The position numbers and the translations under genes were made by a program. 64,000 nt of DNA from Galaxea fascicularis (Eukaryota; Cnidaria; Anthozoa; Scleractinia; Euphylliidae), in assembly GCA_948470475.1 (NCBI GenBank), contig OX419338.1:31058382-31122381 (forward strand), read 5' to 3'. This document shows, one piece after another, positions 1 through 11,985 of this stretch. Each line of letters opens with the position of its first letter. Positions within the stretch are counted from its first letter, which is position 1. A model generated the notes under the pieces. It saw nothing but the letters and a program-made list of their open reading frames with translations, was not told the DNA's origin and ran no database searches.

Positions 1-1826
1 CTCTGCAGCAAAACAGTAAACAAAATATTATCACAATACAGAAGTCCTTACTAGAGTCCTGGCTCGAGTTCTGGCATAGATTTTATTTTATCGGTAAATA
101 CCATACAATAAGGAAAGAACTGTGGAGCTCCGCTTTTAGGCTCGCCTAAATATATATATTATTGCATTTAGACGTCCCAGAAAGGGACAAGAAACAGTAG
201 AGTGAAGGTAGGAAGGCTTTATTTGACTAGAATATAAATATTTCCACCGCTACTCGGTTCGTTGGAATTCTAGATTTTTAACGGTCAATTTTTATGTATC
301 AACTTTTGCTGACATACACTACGATTGGGCTGTCTGTGGTATCACTTCACAAGCAAGTATGAAAGCACTATACCGGTTGCTCAGTACTTTCCTCAGAGTC
401 TGTTTGCTTTCTTAGCGACTTAAACTAGATGGCTGAACAAACTGGACCTGAAAACAAAGTGACGGCAGTTCAACAGAATGATGTGTTTTTACGCCCAAAT
501 CCCATTGGCATTTTTATATGTTTAAAACGTAATTGATGCTATAGGAATTTGACAAGTAAATTTCAGAAAAGGCAAACATCCTTAAAGTTTGGAAATGCAG
601 TTGATTTATGTTGCTTAGTTCACGTTTCTTCTCCCAACTTTCTGCTGTGTTTATGCGAATGGATGTGTTTTTGCTGGGTTTTTATCAATATTTTCAACCG
701 TTTAATGGAACAACAGCAGCAACTTAAGTCCAAACTCCTATTAACCCCCAAGGGGCTTATTTTTTTGGTCATTCTGGAATGGGGCTTATAACAGGTTGGA
801 GGCTTGAATTTTCACGTTTTTTAGAGATATGAATTCTGTTCAAAAGGTCCTTCAACTGGCTTCTAAGTTCACCATGTGAACAACCACTACTGACCCTTGG
901 ACGAACGCTTAACCCCGCGCCCTCGATGGGCACGGAGAAGGATGGGGGCACAGCAACCCAAAACAGGTACGGCAGATTAACGTGGTGCAATTTCTGATTT
1001 ACACCAGAGCATAGGCCGTTTAAGACTAGATCACAAACCGGAAAAGATCGTGTGGTTATAAGAAATTGCCTTGGGTTAAATCTTCCACCAAGCAAATTCT
1101 TGACCGTAAATTGAATACGACAGCTGTAATCAGAAGTTGCCCCATGTCAATTAGCCCGAGGTACACAGGGACACCAGGTAAGTGGAGATTTGTTTTATGT
1201 ATATAATTAAGGTGCAACGCGTTTGGTTTCGTTTTTGAGTCCGATTTTGAGTCGATTTTTTCTTTGGCCTTCGATTTGACATCTTCCGTCTGAACGCTTA
1301 GTATCGACAACGAATCGATAGTAAGCCGTTCAAAATCAATCTGCGTTTTCCGTTCATCCGATGTGACGGGTTTTAAGGACGTATGAGCTCCCCTTGGTTT
1401 CTCTGAAAGCTAAATTGCTAAGAAGCGCACCCTACCCCATTTAACTTTAAATTTATTGTAACAACTAACAAGAAATGAATAAATTCTGAAAACAATGTTG
1501 TCTGTCTTTATTCAATAGCTACGTAATAAACGACTAACTGATTTTGTTTCAGGTACTTTCTTTTCAGGAATTTTTCTTCGGAATCAGCGCATCGTAAATT
1601 GTTGAAACTGACAAATTTAATCGATAAAGTTTGACACAAAAACACTAAGTTGTCCTTGTTTTCTTCTAAACTGCTAACTCATCCTATCACAGTTCATCAC
1701 AGTTTACGTCTTCGTCGGTTTGAAAGTCGCAAATTGTTATAATTGTTCTATCCTTCAAGATGGGCGGGAGATTTCTTTTTCAAGGAATCCGGTTGGCGTA
1801 CTATTAGAAGCATATTTTTTTTCCTC
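1..1826. other. No gene recognised
   Basis: AT-rich sequence without a convincing coding exon. The short open frames have no recognisable domains and no consistent splice context. Confidence 0.5.
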
Positions 1827-1955
1827 GACGATTTTTGGGCGTGTCCTTGAAGAGATGCGCAAGCCTGTTTTCAACACCTTCCTGAAGAAACGCGGAAGAT
1901 TAAGATTAGGAGCCATGTTTTTTTCCAACGATTTTTGGGCGTGTCCTTGAAGAGA
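1827..1955. repeat. Partial tandem duplication, period about 100 bp
   Basis: A segment of about 28 bp containing GATTTTTGGGCGTGTCC starts near 1827 and again near 1928, each copy preceded by a T-rich run. The two short overlapping frames here are products of the duplication and are not treated as genes. Confidence 0.7.
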
Positions 1956-2659
1956 CACGCATGCTTTCTGGACCAGAGTGACGCATCCCTTAAGGTACGC
2001 GGGAAATTACAGTCGTTCACCAGGACAAGCAGAAGAGTACAAGTTCTTGAGGTGGGTTATGATTTTATAATGCGAGTTACATCGATAAAATAGTTTGTTT
2101 AGTCCTCAGCTCCCTTGGACAAAGCGCCACCAGACAAGTTACCCTGTAAAGATATGACGAAAGTGACCCTAAGTGTAAGTATAATTACATCGATAGTCTA
2201 CAAAGTATCATTTGACGTGATTTGTACTGTGTGTAGTTCTCACCGAATTGTCCAGAGTTGATGTAAAAACTTAGACAAAAGGAAAACAACGAGGAATCCA
2301 TAACGAGGAAACTGGAGGTTTCTTAGTCGTTTTACTTTTAAATTGGTGATCTTTACTGAATCGATAAATGGTACTTGATCCACAGTCGCTTTATGAAAAG
2401 TTCAGGAACTCAGCGTATAATAAGGATATCACAGATAAAGGCTCTCTGGATAAAAGTCACTTCAGTATGATTCTGGTTGTCTTTTTTCTTACTGACACCG
2501 GTCTTGTGAAGCTTGTGTTTACCTGAACAGAGATTCCACCAAATGTGATTTCACTCATCCGCTGTGACTCATTGCCCGGCATCTTGAGAAGGTATGTAGC
2601 GAGGTTAGTTATAAAACGTGAACAGACCACAGGAAATGCTTCAAGAGAGGACTGAACAG

Positions 2660-3890
2660 GATTCAAACCCATGCATGGTCCTTAGGTTACAATTGTAGCA
2701 ATTTATTGGAGAAACTGTCATGGTATATAAATCAGAAAAAAGATAGTGTCCTTTGCCACAACAGAAAAATTAAGAATATGAATCTTAAACGAGAAACAAA
2801 TGTATTTTTTTTTTATTCCAGCACACTCTACAAAACGTAGTTGAAAGTGAAGAAGATTTACTAACTGATTTAATTAATGGCATTGAGGGGATTCAAACCC
2901 ATTTAGCTAAGAAAATCTCTATAGATTCTCAGCCACTTAAATCTAGTAGAGCTAGTAAGCTCCCATTAGTAATGCATACTAACCTGCTCTGAAAAAAATT
3001 GCCTAAATTGACAGAAAGATGCATCAGGTGACATTGCAGCCATGTTAGACGCCCGAAGCAGCATCGTTGAAAGAACAGGAGGAATCTGTAGCTTGTGAGG
3101 TTAGTATCCAAAACAGGGGTAGATTTTTATGGGATTCAAACCCATGAACCGCAGATATTTCTAATTGACTTCTAAAAAGTAAGCACTGAAGAAGATTTGC
3201 GACTCATTGAGATCCAAAAAAACAAAAAAATGAAGAAGATAAAGAGCAAATAATAAAGTGCAATGGGTTGGGAATCAAGCCAAAGATGTCACTGTAGTCG
3301 ATACTGCACCAAAGCTTGTAGAGACTTGATCCTTGAAGAGAAGTCAGCACATGTCACTTTGCGACAACGGAGGAATGTGCAAAATATTCCACTTTTAAAT
3401 TTTTAAAGATACGATGTTTGCTGGAATTGCCGGTGAAATCAGTCATGAAATGCCTTCAATGCATATTTCTGCTGCATTTCAGTCAACGGGCAGACCTTAA
3501 AATGTTATTAAAGACAATACCGGCCTACATGAGGTCCAGAAAGTTGTCAAGGCGACTTGCAAAAGACCAATTTTCCAGGTAAGTGTTAGTCAAAGGTAAA
3601 TTTGTGTTGTGTGTTTCAAACCCACAACATATGTCATCCTCCAGTGAGTTTTAAAGAAAGCGTAGAAAGAAACTTCCCATAACACCTTACATATTTCAAA
3701 CCCATGTCGAAACCTATGTTACCCGCTTTATTTGCTCCTTTACTTGAGTTTCCTTTCTTAATTTGATTCAAACTCATCATCCTTGCTACAATGGTAAAAA
3801 TACTCCTTTTTCATTTATGAGAAAAGGTTGACTTTATTGGCGGCCAAACAATTATCACTTTGAGAGCCGTCTTCACCATTCTCAAACCCA
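2660..3890 (-). repeat. Seven dispersed copies of a B-box-like motif
   Basis: The motif ATTCAAACCCAT or a close variant (TTTCAAACCCA, ATTCAAACTCAT, CTCAAACCCA) occurs at about 2661, 2891, 3134, 3614, 3694, 3766 and 3881. On the minus strand it reads GGGTTTGAAT, one transition away from the Pol III B box GGTTCGAATC. No complete tRNA fold was found around the copies. They may be decayed tRNA-derived repeats or isolated TFIIIC-type sites; this reading is inference. Confidence 0.45.
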
Positions 3891-5082
3891 CGTTTGAAAA
3901 TTAGTAAGAGCTAGCAATTCAAGGTTTCGAAGAAAATTATTGTTTTTTTCTCAGTTTCACTAAACTTTAGTTTTCTCTGAGAAGCGCTTTGTAGAAAAAT
4001 CAGGAAAGTAGACTGAATCGAAATAGCTCGGGTCACTGTCACTAGTATCACCGATGGCATGGAAACTGCATATCAGAGCTCTGCCATGAGGAAACGTAAC
4101 TGCGGTAAGTCCTCAATAACCTGAAATATAAGATATATAAAAATAACTGCTTGTGTTGAAATAAAATGATTAATCAATAAAAGATATAAAATGATTGCTC
4201 GACATAAATAAAACTAAAATTAAAATGTACCTAAATAAAAACCCAAAACTGAATAATAACAACTAAGATATGAACTCTAAAAATTGAATTTAGACCAGTT
4301 TAATGAAAAGCTACTAAATAAATTAAATTAAATTGAATGTTGAATCGTGCTTCTATGGTTTGTTCTGTTTTCTGCTCGCTAACATTTTTTTTCTGTAAGC
4401 CGTTTGCTTAAGTTATGCAGCGAAAGGAAGAAGCGAAAGCGACGAAGCGACAATTAATGAAGGTGATGTTTATGATGGTGATGAAGATGGTGAGGATGGC
4501 GATGGTGACATCAGCTGAAAATATCCTGGACACCATATCACCATTCTATACTGTCCACAGGTGAGTTTCTATCAAAACTCAGGGGATCATTCCAACTTCA
4601 CTATATTCTGGAGGCCTGCTTGTGCGCAAAGTTTAATATGTATTTACTGTATGCATCTGTCTAGCATGACAATCAAATTTACTAAACTTTCCTAGTGGTA
4701 ATAATCCCTACCGTTAAAGTGCCTACAAAGTAAAAAAAGTGTTTGTTGGTTATTTAAAAGGCGTTTAAGAGTGAGTAAGAACAGCACTTTCTTTTTTCAA
4801 AGATCTTTTTTCGTTCCCGAGATATTCGAGTTTTTGCCTCAATATTGATGACGTCACATGTGGTTTAAGTGAGCGGAATGCAAATCACAAAATCAAGAAT
4901 ATCTCAGGAATATTTGAGTGAACCCTCTCTGAACTTGACACCAGTAATTTACGTCAGGTAAGATACGAAATGATACCCAATGTGATGTTGCCATGGCAAC
5001 TCTTTATGCTCCAGGCCTGATATGTCAAGAACCAAATTATCTCTATTTTTAACCAGATGAGGAATGACACATGTGATGCCCA
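3891..5082. other. No gene recognised; AT-rich with imperfect GATGRTG repeat
   Basis: AT-rich sequence. An imperfect GATGGTGATGA-type microsatellite lies at about 4458-4512. No exon with supported splice sites was seen. Confidence 0.5.
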
Positions 5083-5262
5083 TATAGAGTATTTTCACAT
5101 GACGTCACGGCGGACATGTTGGTGTCCCAAACAAAGAAACGGCGGCCATGTTGGTGTCCGAAATTAAACTTCTGGAAATTGTATTTTATTCTTTATGAAA
5201 ATAGCTTCTTTTGTTTCGGTAAACCAATATGGCTGAAAGTCACATGATTGAAAACACTCTAT
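5083..5262. mobile_element. Short inverted-repeat element (MITE-like)
   Basis: The ends are imperfect inverted repeats: ATAGAGTATTTTCACATGAC on the left and its counterpart ending ACACTCTAT on the right. The interior holds two copies of a GGCGGCCATGTTGGTGTCC-like phrase. A relative with a similar layout (CATGACGTCA followed by a GGCCATGTTG phrase) lies at about 30430-30545. The superfamily cannot be told from this sequence. Confidence 0.55.
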
Positions 5263-5304
5263 GACCTTTCATCTCCTCGCTAGCTTATCGCAAGTGAACA
5301 ATGC

Positions 5305-5767
5305 TTAATTAACACAAAAACTGGGAAAGTAATTCCCGCGTGAAAGAGATCGTATGCACTTTAAAATAAACGACACAATTTTCACACACAGTGATTGAAC
5401 ATGCAACACTGATGTATCCCTCCATTGTATTAATTGATGGCTCTGTAGTTCGTTCAGCATAAAAAACGACTGCCCTGTTGATTGTGACAAAAATAGAATA
5501 TAATTCTTTTCCCACATTCTTGATTTGTACCAGATCATTAGAACAGTTTACTCCTTTGACATCGTTAAATACCAAAGCACACAAGCTCGCAGCAACACAT
5601 TGTTGTCTAGAATTTGCACCAAATACTCTGAAATCACTTTGACTATATGATGTCTTCATTGTTGGGGTTGGTTCAACACGACGTATAGGAGGTCCAGTAT
5701 TGTTTCGGCAAACTGCATGGGTATAACAGGTGATATTTCTACCGGTATATCCTCTGAGGCAAGTCAA
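5305..5767 (-). pseudogene. Decayed OTU/C76-like cysteine protease fragment of mobile-element type
   Basis: The minus-strand frame 5767-5309 contains the phrase FRVFGANSRQQCVAASL followed by a hydrophobic and acidic stretch ending NVGKELYSIF. This pattern resembles the putative cysteine-protease domain found in many animal mobile-element ORFs, with the Cys at about residue 57 in the nucleophile position. The similarity then continues in a neighbouring minus-strand frame with QSFFMLNELQ, so at least one frameshift separates the two halves. I infer a dead transposon-derived fragment. The family assignment is from memory of the motif and was not checked by search. Confidence 0.5.
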
Positions 5768-6631
5768 GGATGTTTGCCGAATGTAATTTTCGGCGAATAA
5801 AAGCTAACGTTTTCTCAACTTTTTTGTACAAAGCTTACACCAGTAAGCGATGCATGCCTGAAACGGCTTCGCTCGATTTCTCTAAATTTACAAGCATCAA
5901 CAAGTAGCTCAGATGCTACAACTGGGCAAGCGAACCCAATTGCCTGATTTCATACCGTGAAGGACTAGGTACGAGTCTGTAAATTATGGGATTAGCAACT
6001 ATTGATCCACATAGTCAGAAAGAGCACACCGAGATTCACAAAATCCCCAAGTTTGGTGTTAATCGGGCTAGTTTTGACTGAGATACAGGCATTTAAAAAC
6101 GTAAAAAAGTACAAAGAAATGTATGGAAATCCGGACAAAAGTCCGGATTTGTTACGGTTAACAAAAATGTTAAAAATTAATTTCTTTTGTTGCAAAAGGT
6201 TAAATATTAATAAACATGTGGGTTTTTTTATCTTTAAAGCAAAGAAAAAGTCTTATGATCATCTCGGGCTTAAATAAGTTATTCTTTTGAAACATTTTAA
6301 TGTTTGATAGATTATGCCACTTCTAATATTATTTTACGTATAGAATTGTGAACTACGAAAAAGGATTCAATACAAGGGCATACACAACTTAACTTACGTC
6401 ATACATTCTTACATTTACTTGTAGGAGTGGTGTTCTGTTTGTCCTTAAATGGTGTTATATGCGTGTTAAATTGTCTCAAAATATAGCCAAGCTTGATGCC
6501 TCAAAATCCTTCAATGTACAGTCTAGCTTGCCTCGGGTACCTTTTTCTGCCTAGACATCAAACCGTGTCCACACCTTGACTTGCCTTCCGGACCTTGTTA
6601 CTACTGGCTTGCTATTGATAAGATCCTCTGA
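5768..6631. other. No gene recognised
   Basis: AT-rich sequence. Two overlapping short frames around 5992-6277 on opposite strands have no supporting features. Confidence 0.5.
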
Positions 6632-7041
6632 GGGCCCGATTACATGGCGACTTTCAGTCCGGGCTGAAATTTTGTTGCGATTACATGACGAACTTCAGCC
6701 CGGGCTGAAATATTAACTTTTCCTTCCTACTAGCAGCAGCCATCTTGTTTCCTGGAAAACAAAATCACTGCGCATGTCCCAGCTCACTATTCAGCCCGGG
6801 CTGAAATTCCGTTTCGATTACATGAGATTTTTTCAGATTTTCTGGCCCGTTTGCCCGGACTGAAAATCCTAGCCCGGTTTGAGCAAACCGGGCTAGGATT
6901 TTCAGCCCGGGCTGAAATGCGCCCCGGGCTGAATCACTCTCCATGTAATCGACAATTTGATTTTAAGAGGATTTGTTTCAGAAGCCGGGCTGAAGTTTCA
7001 GCACGGTTAACCGGGCTGAAATTCGCCATGTAATCGGGCCC
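6632..7041. mobile_element. PIF/Harbinger-like MITE with TGA target-site duplication
   Basis: The element begins GGGCCCGATTACATGGCG and ends with the reverse complement. It is flanked on both sides by TGA (6629-6631 and 7042-7044). A 3-bp duplication and GGG-starting ends are typical of PIF/Harbinger elements. The interior is packed with inverted copies of CAGCCCGGGCTGAAAT, so it should fold into several hairpins. No transposase frame is present, so it would be non-autonomous. Confidence 0.75.
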
Positions 7042-7181
7042 TGAGTCACTATCCGTATCAACCTCGCTGGTTTCAGAAGATCTTTGAATATGAGATTTTT
7101 CGATCTCATTTTCTTAAAATGACATGCGCTCTTTGTTTAAAGCAGAAAAAAAAGGTTTAAGCTATTGCCAGTGAACTAAGA

Positions 7182-8026
7182 TCAACTAACATTTCTTTTG
7201 TGAGGGATAAAAATGATCATTCCTGATAACAGTTCATCATGAAAATAAATCAACATCCTGTGAATGTCAGAGGCGTATTTTGCAGCTTCTAGTATCTGTT
7301 GTCCACGTGAATCAATAATGCATCTGCAAGTAGGCACCCAGTTATAAAACAAAAAACAAAACAAAAAACAAAAGCAAAACAAAATTTCATGGTCCAGTGT
7401 TTTTTACGATAGCGAAGGACTGTACAGAACGACTGTCTGCAGCAGCGTCGGAGAAAACAGGGAATTGTTACAAATTGACAATGTTTACCGGCAACGTGTT
7501 TTACAAACAGTGACATCTCTGCTAGTTGCTTTACTGGTATTTCGAGCGCACGACCTCCTGAAAATCACAAATATTAATCCCCAGCAAGAAAACCAGACTT
7601 TTGCTATCGAAACAATTAGCTCCCCAAACATTTGGGGGAGCTAATTTAGTTTCTGCAATCCGCAAGATAAAAGTCCCGCAAAAATTTCGTGCCACGCGGC
7701 ATCTTAGTACAAAATTCATAACTTTAAAAGTACTTACTGTTCAGCTCTCTTTCACTATCTGAGTCAAGCAACAGGGGTAGTTCCAGATCTAGCTGCTGCT
7801 GGGTCGATAAAGAATAATTTTCTATTTTGCCGCTGATTTTGGCGAGGCGGCAAAGTTTAAGGTCAAATGACCCAAGACTTGCTCGACCAAGAAAGTCAAT
7901 AACGTCTTTCTTGAACGTTGAAAGTGTCCGATGCTCTTCTTGGACTTTGAGTCTTGCCTTGTACCTTTCGATGGGCCTTTCCTCACCCGTTCGATAAAAA
8001 CTAACAACAGTTTTCAATACCGACAT
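7182..8026 (-). CDS. Candidate spliced gene, unknown function
   Basis: A 5' exon (8026-7738) opens with ATG and encodes a polar, charged segment beginning MSVLKTVVSFYRTGEERPIE, then meets a consensus donor (ACA|GTAAGT). A possible last exon (7323-7182) follows a long T-rich tract and CTTGCAG acceptor and encodes a segment containing DSRGQQILEAAKYASDI before a stop. The phases of the two exons do not join directly, so a middle exon (perhaps near 7400-7440, after a CTGCTGCAG acceptor) would be needed. No family was recognised. It could be a real small gene or a chance arrangement. Confidence 0.3.
7614..7646. repeat. Short perfect hairpin
   Basis: AATTAGCTCCCC and its complement are separated by a few bases, giving a stem of about 12 bp or more. 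It sits within the proposed intron of the 7182-8026 candidate and may be a MITE remnant. Confidence 0.6.
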
Positions 8027-8284
8027 CGTTCAACTCACATGTACACTGGGTGAAGAAATTGGAGATCTAAAAACAAAAAGATGTCAACTTGTCCTACAAA
8101 ACACAGGCCAAGTGAGGTCAAGTGAGACTACCGGGGTCCTGAAAACGAGCTTGGCCTATAAAAATGTATGAACCACATGTACGACATGTACGGAGTCAAA
8201 AGTAGCAACGAAATAAGAAACGCAAGAGGTCATAAGTGCGTTTAGCACCTTCCCTAAAATTAACAAATCTAGGGAACAATTTTT

Positions 8285-8390
8285 TTTACGGTTAATTCTT
8301 TTTACCCCATTTACGGCTAACGGTTAAAATTTTTCAATTGTTACGGCTATCGACTAAATTTTTGGCCGTTTTACGCCTATCGGTTAATCC
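8285..8390. repeat. Short degenerate repeats of TTACGGCTATCGGTTAA type
   Basis: Four or so degenerate copies of a phrase like TTACGGCTAACGGTTAA follow each other, interrupted by T-rich spacers. It is probably a fragment of a dispersed repeat. Confidence 0.5.
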
Positions 8391-8644
8391 CATTGAGACC
8401 CTCAATTATGGGCTGCCGAGGGGGCAATCGCTGCAAAATGTATCGTATACACAGCTTTCAGGATAAATTTTTACTGCTTGTCCCTCATATTCCAAAACAA
8501 ATATTACAAGCGTTACATCTTTCTGTCACGGTATTTGGCAGTGGTTTCTATGGTTAGCGAAAAATTATTGTTAAAAGTTATCACGCCACAGTATTCTTTA
8601 TAATTATTTCTCATCTGCCCCCTGGGTATCCTACAAATTCAAGA

Positions 8645-8830
8645 TGGAATTAGTATCGGTAAAAAGGTTTATTCCCGATACTTGTCGATAGAAAGCGATC
8701 AAAGTCGATAAACACAAGAAATCGAAATCGTGTGATCGATTTTTATCGACATCCGATATTTGTCGATTGATTAGTATCAAATTCGATCGACAACGATCGA
8801 TTTTTATCGACTATCGAAATTATCAACATG
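8645..8830. repeat. Dense ATCGAT/TCGATAAA cluster
   Basis: About 190 bp are made largely of overlapping direct and inverted copies of ATCGATTTTTATCGAC-like words. The arrangement is close to self-complementary. A similar style (TTATCGATTATCGG, CAATCAATAA) recurs inside the element at 53430-54653. Confidence 0.6.
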
Positions 8831-10947
8831 CCGTTCTTGACTTTTCTCAGTAATATACAGATTCATTTTTTTTTCTGCAACTGAAAAGCGATAACGTCTG
8901 TTTACAATGGAAGCTTTGTTTTTTTTTTCTCTCTCTCTCTCTCTAACACCTTTGGGGAAATGTTTACGTCACTAGCTTTTTGTTTGAAATAGAAAGTAGT
9001 TTCGGAATACTTAATTCCGTTTTGAAAATTCAAAGAACACTTGGAAAGTTAGACGAAACACACAAAGGCTGTGGACTGTTTAATTTATACTGGTTGTGCA
9101 AACAAGCGTTTGGCAGTTTCATTAGTTAATATTAGAATCCGGCCAAGCCCCCAAAAAATAATGTCAACATGGAGAGCTACCTATGTAAAGAGGCTAGACC
9201 ATTTCCGGGTCGTAGGTATGAAGCTGATTTCACTCCTTCGATCGACCTTCGCTTCTTTGATACCTACTAGCATTTTGCTCATCCGCTCGCCAGTGATAAA
9301 GCTCCACTGACATATATTCCGTATAAAATATAAACTAAATTCCCAAACCAAAATGGCGATCATGAAAACGGCAAAATAAAAAAAAAACAAACAAATTTGA
9401 TCAACTGATAGAAAAAGGAACTTGCTTTTTCATGTTTGGAATAAACGGAACTGTTTTGTTTTGAATCGGACTGTTAGACTTTATATCACCTAAAAAAAAC
9501 TAGCCAAGCGTAAAATGTTAAGCAAGGGCCACGCTGCACTACTGTATTTGAGTAACGTTTCCCAACAATTTAATCAAAACCACATACACGCAAGTGGTTC
9601 AAAGTTGAGTTAAGTGCGAAACGCCCCTAAGGGGCCGCGAACGATGAGAGGCGGCTGTATTCGCAGGCTAGTGCGAATATGGATGAAAACAACTGTCATT
9701 ATTTATTAATGCGGTAGAATTGACTTACCTTCAAGGGAAGTTACTTTCAATTTTCATTTAGTCAAATAAAGTATTTGCATTTGTCTCATTCGTGCATAAT
9801 TAATGAGAGTAGTATTGACTTTGGTTTAAAGTATATATTAAAATTATTCTAATGCACACGCCCTGACGGCCTTTTGTTTATCCGGTTATACGATAAGTAC
9901 TGCCAGACTCCATATTTGTTAACATTGTTTTGAATACTGTTTCAATAGGAGTATTACTTACAGGGAACTGTTTATCATTTATTCAAATACAGCATTCTAG
10001 TTTAAAAAAAAATTTGTAGCCTGCATTCGATAGCAAGTGCCATACATCAGTTATATTATCGGTAAGTGTAACAGTTCTACGTACCTTTCGAGTCATCAAT
10101 CGCTAAAAAGGTCGTCTCCCTAACTGAGACACGGTTAACGAAGAACGAAACAAAGAAATTGCAAGAAACTACGTTACCAAGTGAGTGAATATTGCTCTAG
10201 ACTGTTGGTTAAATATTAATTGTTATAAAGTGCATGGATTCAATTCAATACAAATTACAGCACATATATGAATACATCCAGCGCCAACTGACAAGAGAGT
10301 TGGAAGAAGCCACAGAGTAGTTAAATTTGGATGAGCAAATCATAAAAATAAAAATTCGAAAGCCAGACTAAGTTATGAATAAAGAAAATACTGTTCATTT
10401 AATAAGTGAAATGGTGGTACCAGGTGTACGGTCACACGGTACTGTCGCGGAGTCAATGAATTTAATCGGGGACTTTGCAAAAACATCCATTTAACTTTCA
10501 ACTAAAACTTTAACTAACTAGATGACTATACTAGACTTAGCTCGACTGAAAGCCTTGCCCCGCAAAGCGTCAGCCGCAATTTGCAACCGTCATAGACATC
10601 ATGTTGTCTGGCAATAATTCGTTGCCTTTATACGCAGTTGATGTTTCCATGGCAACAACATCTGTGGGATATGTTTCTTAGAACTCGGCCTTATTTTCTA
10701 TTTCTTACGTCCATCTCTGCGGTTGTAAACACAACTATCTGTCAAGCTGGCAAAAAAACAAACAAACAAATACAGTGAGCATGCATGTATTGGTTTTATA
10801 GGTTATAGGTTTAAGACAGTTGGTTAACTGGATGGCAATAGATACACATGGGTACTCTTGAGGAATAATGGAAATCTGTACTAATATTTTGACCAATAAT
10901 TATTCTGCAGATTGTTAGACAGCATTTGAGACTGTGATTATCACGAA
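8831..10947. other. No gene recognised; upstream of the first receptor
   Basis: Contains a short CT microsatellite near 8930-8944. No promoter element could be assigned with confidence. The 5' UTR of the receptor at 10948 presumably lies in the last few hundred bases. Confidence 0.5.
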
Positions 10948-11928
10948 ATGTCCCTTCTGGGCAAAGATCCTTGTGAAAACATTACTGCTCCGACATACCT
11001 ATCGTTCACGACGGCCTCTGGCACCGCTCTGATTTCTATTCTTGCGTCCGTGGGAAACATCCTTGTGGTTCTGGCGGTTCTCTTGAATCCAAACAAAGAC
11101 TTGAGGTCACCGTTCAACTACTTCATAGCTAATCTTAGCTTTGCAGATCTTGTTGTTGGAATTGTTCTAGCTCCTTTTTCTACGGTGTACCACATCTTGG
11201 AAGGACTTGGGATGCTGAGGGACTGCTTCAAACACGTGACGGAAATTATGTATTTCGTAGCTTGCACCGCTTCGCTTCTCAGCCTCACGGCTATGACGTT
11301 AGACCGTTATGCGGCCATCACGTACCCTCTGATTTACAGGGCAAAGCTGAACCCAAACAGAGCAGTGTTAGCCTCCCTGATGGTCTGGATCGTCTCTATC
11401 TCGTTATCCATGGTTTACTTGGCCGTTGGTTACAACAGATTTCGTTTCGTCTTTGCTACTACCGCCGTAGCAACTGCATTCGTTGTGTTGATTATCACCA
11501 ACTCAAAAATTTTCAGTTATTTGCGGAATCAAATCGTTCAATGGGACAGTATGCACGATAAATCGAAAGAAACTATGGCTAAGAAGAAAGCGATCTTTCG
11601 CGAAAAGAGAATAACCAAGACTCTTGTTATTGTTTTATTGCTATTCTTAGCTTGTTATCTACCGTCATACATCTGTATTTACATCATAAACTTTTGTATC
11701 GATTGTGATTGCCAGTTTATTCACTGGGCGAGGGATATCCAGGTCGTTTTGGTGATGGTAAATTCCGTAGTAAATCCATTTGTTTACGCATGGAGATTTG
11801 ACAATTTCCGCAAAGCTTTTAAGAGCATTCTAACGTGCCATGCAGGAGTCGGGTGCGATGTATTCAATAATTTTCAATTATCAAAAGGAAGAGCCATAAT
11901 GGGACAGAGAGGGAGTCTCCCGGTATAG
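10948..11928 (+). CDS. Class A (rhodopsin-type) GPCR, paralog 1
   Basis: An intact single exon of 326 residues starting MSLLGKDPC. Seven hydrophobic segments are visible. Class A landmarks are GN in TM1 (Asn37), NLSFADL in TM2 (Asp67), DRY at 119-121, FLACYLP in TM6 and NPFVY at 276-280. An N-glycosylation site (NIT) sits at residue 11. The second extracellular loop is very short and has no cysteine, TM5 lacks the usual proline, and ECL3 carries C-x2-C-x-C (250, 253, 255). These traits recall melanocortin/MECA-like receptors, but the ligand is unknown. Two paralogs follow on the same strand. The last 12 or so residues and the stop lie in repeat-derived sequence shared with 14568-14655. Confidence 0.93.
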   Translation: MSLLGKDPCENITAPTYLSFTTASGTALISILASVGNILVVLAVLLNPNKDLRSPFNYFIANLSFADLVVGIVLAPFSTVYHILEGLGMLRDCFKHVTEIMYFVACTASLLSLTAMTLDRYAAITYPLIYRAKLNPNRAVLASLMVWIVSISLSMVYLAVGYNRFRFVFATTAVATAFVVLIITNSKIFSYLRNQIVQWDSMHDKSKETMAKKKAIFREKRITKTLVIVLLLFLACYLPSYICIYIINFCIDCDCQFIHWARDIQVVLVMVNSVVNPFVYAWRFDNFRKAFKSILTCHAGVGCDVFNNFQLSKGRAIMGQRGSLPV

Positions 11929-11985
11929 CCTTTGGGATATCTTAATTTCAAAAAAGCTATTTTTAGAAACTAGTGCGGGCGCAAC
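11890..11985 (+). repeat. Repeat copy overlapping the receptor's 3' end
   Basis: Starting at AGAGCCATAATGGGACAGAG, the sequence through about 11975 matches, in opposite orientation, 14568-14655, including GATATCTTAATTTCAAAAAA. The copy supplies the last codons and TAG stop of the receptor at 10948. Confidence 0.75.
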
